From: Paroedura picta
Lineage: Eukaryota; Chordata; Lepidosauria; Squamata; Gekkonidae
Assembly (NCBI RefSeq): GCF_049243985.1
Contig: NC_135384.1
Span: forward strand, 11,714,501 to 11,778,500
DNA length: 64,000 nucleotides
Direction: 5' to 3'
A program made the position numbers and the translations under genes. Under the pieces are notes generated by a model. The model was given only the letters and a program-made list of their open reading frames with translations, did no database searches and was not told where the DNA came from. Shown here piece after piece: positions 58,801-64,000 of this stretch (position 1 is the first letter of the stretch; each line of letters starts with the position of its first letter).

Positions 58801-60634
58801 CCTGTCTGCATTGTGATCTCTCAAAAGCACTCTGTTTTTATGTCTTTCAGGCCCGCCTGTCTGTTCCACGGTGGAAAATGCGGCAATGGTTGTGGCTGAC
58901 TCTTTGCCAAAAGCAGTGGTGAGGAAGGAGAATGCGGAAATTGTTGTGGCTCACTCTTTGCCCAGATCTGTGGCGAGGCCTGAACCTGTGGTGGTCTCCA
59001 AGCCTTCCCTTCTCAGGACTCCGATGGAGCCTCAGCCCCACCACGGCGCTCACCCCCCGGCTTCAGATCTACTCAGAGCACCTGATGTCAAGGGGAACCC
59101 TGTTCTTCCTAAGGGGAAATGCCTCACAATGCCAAAAGTGGTAGCTCCTTTACAGGAGCCTGTGAAGCCAAAAGTCAGCTTTGGATGTTCCCCAGTTTCC
59201 TTTAAAGCAGAAGAAGTTGCCAAGTGTCTTGGTAATCCATTGACTGAGGCCGCAGTGACGTTTGAACCTGTGGTGGTTCCAAAGTCTAGTAGTAAACCTT
59301 CTCTTTCCAAGACCGCAGCCGTGCCTGGATCTCAGCTCCACCCCCCTGTCTCCTCGACCTCAACATGTCTTGGAGCACCAGAATCAGGTGACAAGGAGAG
59401 TCCTTTCCTCCCAGAATCTGTGCCCCAAACACCACCCCAACCATCAGTTCCTGTGGCAGAGGATGTAAGAGAACCATCAATCCCTGTGCCAGGAGTAAAT
59501 CATTTCAGTCCTCACTCCCCTGTGGTCTTCCCAACAGAGGCCAAAGTTTCACATCCAGATGGGTTTTGGACATCAGACAGCCTTGCCTCGACGCCTGCAT
59601 ATCTGGCTAACCCTTCCTTATCTGTCAACATGCCAGATCCTTCCCTCTTCCAGCCCGTCCTTACTAATACTGTAGGCATGTCAGAGCCGGTTTTGTATCC
59701 TCCTCTCGCCCATCTTCCAGACAGTCCGGCAAATCCCTCTCTCAGCTCGGCATTGTCCCAGTCAGTTCCTGGAGCCCAGAATTGGCAAGAAGCAGAATTG
59801 TTGAGCTCTGACCTTGCTCCGCCGGCTTCCCAAAACAGACCCGCAAGGCCGACAACTCCCAGTCAACCTACAGAACAGACTGCCTGCACTCACGCCCCCA
59901 GCGGGCTGGGTCCAGTAGAGAGCGCTTCCAGAACGCAGGGCCAAGGCTGTGACCGAGCTCCGGGCTTCTCTGCAGACGGACTTCCTGTTTCTTCAGCTCC
60001 AGTACAGCCACCTGGCCTTCAGCCCCTCAACTCCCCACCTGTCGAGCAACCAGAAAACATTGACCACACGTGGTTGAGCAGCATGCCGTGCAGCCCAGTT
60101 CCTGCAGCTGATGGCGGCGCGGTTGTTTCCCCTTCAACGGGAACGCTATCAGAGCCTGTAGCGCCTTCACGCCAGAGGCAGCGTGATGCCGTGAGTGCCC
60201 CTGCCACCATCCCCAGAATACCCTCGTTTACTATATTCCATCAGTCTGCCTGTTCTTCCTTGAGTTGTGCTGAATCTCACCCTGTGCCTTCTAAACCTCT
60301 GGCCTCCGTGCCTCGGCCGCACTACAGCCGCGCGGATTCTGCCGCAACCTCCTCGAACGCACAACCGCCCAGCTTGTTACAATCGCCTCAAGTTTCTCCC
60401 ATCAGCACCTCAAGCCAGACCTCGCATGTTGCTTTCAGGCCTAATACGGGCTACGATGCTTCCTGCCAAAGCAGGCCCTTGCCGGGAGCCTCCACGGAAG
60501 CTAATGGGCAGGGCAATCGCCATTTCGCTTTGGCCGGGAATCAGACATGCCGCCATCCGGAAGAGTCGGCACAGCCTTCTCCTCTGCAGAGCAGCCCACC
60601 TCCCCGGAAGTCTGATAACTGCATCATTCTTTAA
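49831..60634 (+). CDS. Four-LOTUS-domain protein with C-terminal CaaX box, 8 coding exons
   Basis: Coding segments: 49831-50182, 50812-50892, 51908-52249, 52836-52889, 54349-54582, 55828-55917, 56689-57243 and 58851-60634, giving 1163 residues. Every junction is GT/AG and every intron is phase 1. The exon holding the ATG begins at 49819; the ATG is the first in frame that does not conflict with exon 1. Four LOTUS/OST-HTH-like winged-helix units are seen at about 8-75 (LLLKHPQGIKVGDFTGAFY), 147-222 (ILQDYPEGLKLQTLTQHL), 279-350 (FLNNYHSGLKVKKLQELL) and 494-560 (ILARHPEGMSLFQFRAAY). Units 2 and 3 share GFDLExFS. Between them lie an acidic stretch (84-117), a lysine-rich exon (259-276) and Ser/Pro-rich linkers. 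Residues 570-1155 are Pro/Ser-rich and probably disordered. The protein ends KSDNCIIL, a CaaX box with Leu, which suggests geranylgeranylation. LOTUS domains in TDRD5, TDRD7, MARF1 and Oskar bind RNA or Vasa-type helicases; no Tudor, NYN or RRM is present here. Function is unknown. Confidence 0.9.
50183..50811. other. Intron 2, unique-looking
   Basis: The pair TCAATCTCAAAATG (50395) and CATTTTGAGATTGA... (50470) forms a spaced inverted repeat. Nothing else recognised. Confidence 0.4.
51095..51205 (+). repeat. LINE 3' tail with (GAAT)n
   Basis: AAACTGCCCTGAGCCTTCGG and GGCGGTATATAAATATG are LINE 3' UTR text; about fourteen GAAT units follow. Lies in the intron before coding exon 3. Confidence 0.75.
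51206..51907. other. Intron DNA before the second LOTUS exon
   Basis: A C run at 51810-51825. No repeat family recognised. Confidence 0.4.
52274..52602 (-). mobile_element. hAT element of the CAGGCTTTCTCAAC family, intronic
   Basis: Inverted relative to 5159; ends CAGCCTTTCTCAAC and GCTGAGAAAGCCTG. The flanks CTCTAAGA / CCCTATGT match in 5 of 8 positions, including a central TA, so the target duplication is old. It starts about 25 bp after the exon. Confidence 0.7.
53382..54024 (+). mobile_element. hAT element of the CAGGCTTTCTCAAC family carrying a SINE
   Basis: Ends CAGGCTTTCTCAAA and AATTGAGAAAGGTTG; target duplication GCCTGGCC / GCCTAGCC (7 of 8). A later SINE sits at 53521-53812, so the hAT part is about 340 bp, as at 5159. 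Confidence 0.85.
53521..53812 (+). repeat. Sauria-type tRNA-derived SINE, nested
   Basis: Head AGAGCCTCTTGTGGCGCAGG, tail ACCTTTACCTTTACC. Perfect 12-bp target duplication TATGACCATAGA (53509-53520 and 53813-53824) taken from the host hAT element. Confidence 0.92.
54873..54911 (-). pseudogene. U2 snRNA 5'-end pseudogene fragment
   Basis: Read on the minus strand, ATTGCTTCTCGGCCTTTTGG then CTAAGATCGAGTGTAGTAT matches the first 39 bases of U2 snRNA (ATCGCTTCTCGGCC...) with two changes. The match stops abruptly. It lies in an intron of the LOTUS gene and has no U2 promoter, so it is a truncated retrocopy. Confidence 0.85.
54980..55115. mobile_element. Palindromic hAT MITE (CAGGGGTnGTCAA family)
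   Basis: Ends CAGGGGTAGTCAACCTGTGG and its inverse; the two halves pair over most of 136 bp. The perfect 8-bp target duplication GTTTACGG lies at 54972-54979 and 55116-55123. It is the best-preserved of three copies. Confidence 0.92.
55370..55572 (+). repeat. tRNA-derived SINE, second family, head missing
   Basis: Begins at CAGCCAGCTGGGTGACCCTG and runs to ACTCCTTCGGGTAGAGAAAG and CTCTTCTTCTTTT. The tRNA head is absent. Confidence 0.8.
56165..56360 (-). repeat. GGTTGCCAAC-type repeat, inverted
   Basis: AGGATGCCAACCTCCAAGTG at the left and CTGGCAACCCTAA at the right; both ends of the family are visible. Lies in the intron before the fourth LOTUS exon. Confidence 0.6.
57244..58100. other. Last intron, first part
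   Basis: No exon or repeat family recognised. Confidence 0.4.
58104..58275 (+). repeat. CR1 LINE 3' tail, duplicated in tandem
   Basis: GGATGCTTAGGGCTGATCC through CCAACTCTATGATTCTATGA occurs twice with an 83-bp period (starts 58104 and 58187). The second copy carries extra octamer repeats. Confidence 0.85.
58355..58430 (-). repeat. LINE 3' tail, inverted
   Basis: TTTATTTATTTATATTTATA, then ACCGCCTTCCCCTGAAGGC, the inverse of the tail at 51110-51145. Confidence 0.7.
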
Positions 60635-62215
60635 GATCGAGCAGTTGCAATGCACAAATATTTATTTTTATTTGGGGGGGGCGGTCTTTGGGAGAGTGGC
60701 AGTTGCAATGTGCTTGACCGAGCGCATTGGAAGCTTGCGCACTGCACAGCATTGGTACGCCGTGTCAGCGCAGGGAATCTTGGCTCCTGCGTGGAAGTTG
60801 CAATTTGTGCTTGAGCGGGGAAGGTACGACTTGTCCCTCTGCAACCTGATCTCGCAGAAACCTTGGGAGCACTTCCCTCTCTGAAGTATCAGGGAGATCC
60901 CATGCTGTCAGGGAAAGCCTAGGAAGTGGGCTGAGTTTCCCGGTAGGCAGGCATGGTGTCCGTGCTAAAGGACAGCCAAATCTTAATCAAACACCAAGAG
61001 AACTCAGGCTTGTGACTTGTGTGCTTTGTATATCCGAAGCTTATCGCCCCGTTTTTTAGGTAATTTTGCCATTAACAGCAAAGGGCATGGAATACCCTTT
61101 GCCGTCAATGCCCTTTTAGCTCTGGAAGCCTTAACTAGTCCTCTGCTTCTTTGATTTTTTTTTTAGGAGAAGTTACGCTATTGCCAGGTCCATGTGCCTG
61201 ACAGCCACGAGGGCTTGGAACTTTTAATATGCATTTTTGGGTATCTTTCAGAATTTAAAAGAATGCTACCATTCCATGTATTTTCTTTCCCTTACATTGA
61301 GTGGCCACCGATGAAACATTAGAGCTGAACACTCTGTTTGCCACCCTTCCTGGTTATGGTGTGCTGGTTGGTTCCTTTCACAGAACAGGGAAGAAAGAGC
61401 AAGGTAGAACTGACCTGTCACGATTGCTTAAGAGAGAAGTGTTTTTTTGAACCAAATGACACCAGAATTGCTGCCAGCCCACTAAAAACCTTCAGAGTTT
61501 CTGGGAAATTATACTAAGGGGTCCAGCTCTGTGGGCTTTTGAACAATGTCTCTCCAGACAGATAAACTGTGGTGCTAAGAATTCAGAGTTTATGTCCAGT
61601 CGCAGGCCATGAAGAAATACTTTGTCATAAACCCGTGTAGAAATGAATGCAGTGGGGAGTGTCATAGGTTGCATGTTAAAGATGATGCTATTTTAGACAT
61701 ATACACGGTACGGACTCTTCAACAGAACATTCCTGGTACTTTGCTTTTTCAGTTTTGTAATCTGGAAACACGCCTGATTCCTTTCTGTCTCAGCATTGTT
61801 CTCAGGGTCGTAATCTTCAGAAGAAAGGTTGGCCTCATTTGTGCCCACGATAAGGTTTAGGATGAGCAGCACACAGTTTCAAATGTATTCCTTGGAAAAG
61901 TGATCTTCTATGCTGGGGGGTGTCTGGTATCATCGCTGCTGAGTAAACAAATGAGATGACTGAAATCAGATGAAGTTCATGTAATTGGGCCTCTATAAGA
62001 TAGCTACTCCTTCATACTCCTGTTTGGTTTGCAGTGGGACTATTTTATCTTTTCTGGAAACACTCGGCTAAGAATTGTATATATTGTATTTTATCTTTTA
62101 AATTTGAGATTAGGTAGGCAGGTTTCATTGACAGATGTGAGCTTATTTTGTATCAGCATGGTTATTTTTTTTATTAAATTACTTCAGGAGTGGATTATTC
62201 TAAATAAAGATCTTT
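60635..62215 (+). other. 3' UTR of the LOTUS-domain gene
   Basis: About 1.6 kb of repeat-free sequence from the stop codon to an AATAAA at 62203-62208, which I take as the poly(A) signal. Short frames in it have no domain features. Confidence 0.55.
62203..62208 (+). terminator. Likely poly(A) signal of the LOTUS-domain gene
   Basis: AATAAA in TTCTAAATAAAGATC, the first canonical hexamer after the stop codon in this orientation that is not inside a repeat. Confidence 0.55.
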
Positions 62216-62489
62216 AAGAGTAACATCTGAGAGATTTTTGACTGGAATAGGAGGTTTCTTTTGATATTCGGGATAAATAAACTTCTGATCTCTCTTCAGA
62301 CGGATTGAGAGCAACCATTTCAGCATGGCCTTGTGGTTTAGTTGCGAGTGTGTTGCTTTGGGACAGTCGGAGAGACTTAATTTCCACATGCCTGTTATGA
62401 CGGTAGTATCTCCCTCCCAAAGGGGTTACAATTCCATCACTAAATGGTGTTTGGCCTGTGGAAGCAGAAATGAGTCTTTCATTAATGTA

Positions 62490-62762
62490 AAGGTAAAGGT
62501 ATCCCCTGTGCAAGCACCGGTCATGTCTGACCCTTGGGGTGATGCCCTCCAGCGTTTTCATGGCAGGCTCAATACGGGGTGGTTTGCCAGTGCCTTCCCC
62601 AGTCATTACCGTTTACCCCCCAGCAAGCTGGGTACTCATTTTACCGACCTCGGAAGGATGGAAGGCTGAGTCAACCTTGAGCCGGCTGCTGGGATTGAAC
62701 CCCCAGCCTCATGGGCAAAGCTTTCAGACAGCTGCCTTACCACTCTGCGCCACAAGAGGCTC
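62490..62762 (-). repeat. Sauria-type tRNA-derived SINE
   Basis: Inverted copy with the usual head at 62762. Perfect 12-bp target duplication TTCATTAATGTA (62478-62489 and 62763-62774). Confidence 0.92.
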
Positions 62763-62779
62763 TTCATTAATGTATCTGC

Positions 62780-64000
62780 TGTTAATTCTAATGACTCCCA
62801 CAGCAGCCCACCTGAGCCGTTGACCACAGTGGTAGCCAAATGGTTAGAAAAGGCCCACTCGCAAGCAATTCCCAGTTCTGAAAGAAAAGTTGCCAAATGG
62901 CATCTACCAGTGAGGAGGAAAACTGTACCGGAAGTAGAGTTATCCAAGATAAGATGTACGAGGGAAATATTCTGGAAATACAGCTGCAACAAGCAGGCAA
63001 TAGATAGAGATGTAAAAAGCAGCCGTCATAAAGGTTCTCGGCTGCCACCTAGTGGCTAACTTACGCCCACACTTTTAATCTCTCTAGTGCCAGCATTTGC
63101 TGCTGTTTCTCCACTCTTGTGTTACCAAACAATGGATTTAGACTCCCGTTTTCAGTGCTGTCTTCTAAAGGCAATCGGCCCTTTCAAAGCTGCCAGGATT
63201 TTCTTAGCATTCAACCGGGGCTGACAATTCATTTCTTAGCACATCCATGTATGTGAGGGGTGCTTTCTGCACTTTCCATCCTCGGGGATGTGCTGCGGAA
63301 CTTGTGTGTGAAGAAGGAGTATTGGAAGGGGTGGGGGGGACTGTGTTAATCGCACCTAGCATGCTGCTCCAAGCCAATTGCCATCCTCACTGCTACAACT
63401 GGAAATCATATAGGGTCCAAAAAGACCAGAGTGGGGATGTAAGGTCATATTTCCCATCTCTCTTCTAGGTAAAAGACAAATTAAGCCTTGGTCCATTTCT
63501 CATGAGAGGGGAAAAGAGGGCAGGGTAAAAACCGGAACAGTCCAAACAAGGCTTTTAAGCAAACAAAAGTACTGTAGAAGAAGAAAAAAACAGTGAAATG
63601 GAATACAAACACTGGAGAACAGTACTTTAGAGATGAAAACACGGAACTCCTGTACCTTTATTAACCCTTTTTAGGCCAAAATGCCTCCAGAGTATCTCAG
63701 AACAGGCCAGGAGAGGCATTAAACAACAGTGCTGCAAAAAAATAGAGGGAGGCATTCTGGACAATCAAGGGCAATATCTTAGAAGTGAAAGCACAGACCA
63801 CTTACATTTTCAGTAACCCTTCCCAACTCCAAATGCCTCTGGATCACAATGGAACAGGTCAGAACAGACATGCCACCCGTGACACCTATGGGCAGCATGG
63901 AGGTGGCGAGTGCGGGTGGTATGGAGGCAGCGTCCTGTTTAAGAGGTGGTCAGGGAGGGAAGAGTCCTGGGCATTTTAGTGTGTTAAATCCATTTTTCTC
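62780..64000. other. Intergenic DNA, no gene seen
   Basis: A pair of related segments lies at 63630-63715 and 63785-63870 (CCAAAATGCCTCCAGAG / CCAAATGCCTCTGGATC, then GAACAGG). At 63895-63965 is the minisatellite-like motif also found at 13985. No exon recognised. Confidence 0.35.

Noticed and set aside
58847-59053. Open frames on the minus strand opposite the LOTUS gene tail (also 59050-59310, 60019-60364)
   Set aside because: They mirror a GC-rich, Pro/Ser-rich coding exon; the plus frame has intact splice sites and phase.
1-64000. Search for CRISPR arrays, operons, LTR elements or other virus-derived elements
   Set aside because: None seen. The repeats present are SINEs, LINE tails, DNA-transposon MITEs and simple repeats.

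Overview
The window looks like nuclear DNA of a squamate reptile (lizard or snake). It carries tRNA-derived SINEs with Bov-B-like 3' ends and ACCTTT tails (Sauria SINE type), a 5S rRNA-derived SINE, CR1 3' tails with the ATTCTATG octamer repeat, L2-like LINE remnants and many hAT-type MITEs. Genes are sparse, intron-containing and separated by repeat-rich DNA. I cannot name a species. I saw no LTR or virus-derived element.

Left part (1-8546): two Toll-like receptor genes of the TLR11 family (TLR13/TLR21-like) stand head to head. The left one runs off the window on the minus strand, with its first 400 codons present. The right one is complete, with 938 codons in one coding exon, a transmembrane segment and a TIR domain. 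Their products align along the whole shared part, so they are an inverted duplicate pair. Each has an untranslated upstream exon, inferred from a splice acceptor just before the start codon.

Middle (8547-31836): about 23 kb in which I find no convincing gene, only SINEs, LINE tails, hAT MITEs, foldback elements and simple repeats. At 31837-34021 lies a three-exon SBK-family kinase gene (SBK2/SBK3-like, 308 codons). About 12 kb of repeat-rich DNA follows.

Right part (46040-62210): a CpG-rich promoter with an E-box palindrome leads to an untranslated first exon and then eight coding exons (49831-60634, 1163 codons). They encode a protein with four LOTUS/OST-HTH-like domains, a long Ser/Pro-rich tail and a C-terminal CaaX box (Cys-Ile-Ile-Leu). 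No Tudor, NYN or RRM domain is visible, so it is not a plain TDRD5, TDRD7 or MARF1 orthologue. All seven introns between coding exons are phase 1, so each internal exon is a multiple of three. I regard this gene as the most interesting item in the window.

The three loci share no obvious pathway: the TLRs belong to innate immunity, SBK kinases are a small Ser/Thr kinase family, and LOTUS proteins usually act in germline RNA granules. Coordinates of the spliced genes were worked out by hand from splice signals, reading frame and phase.
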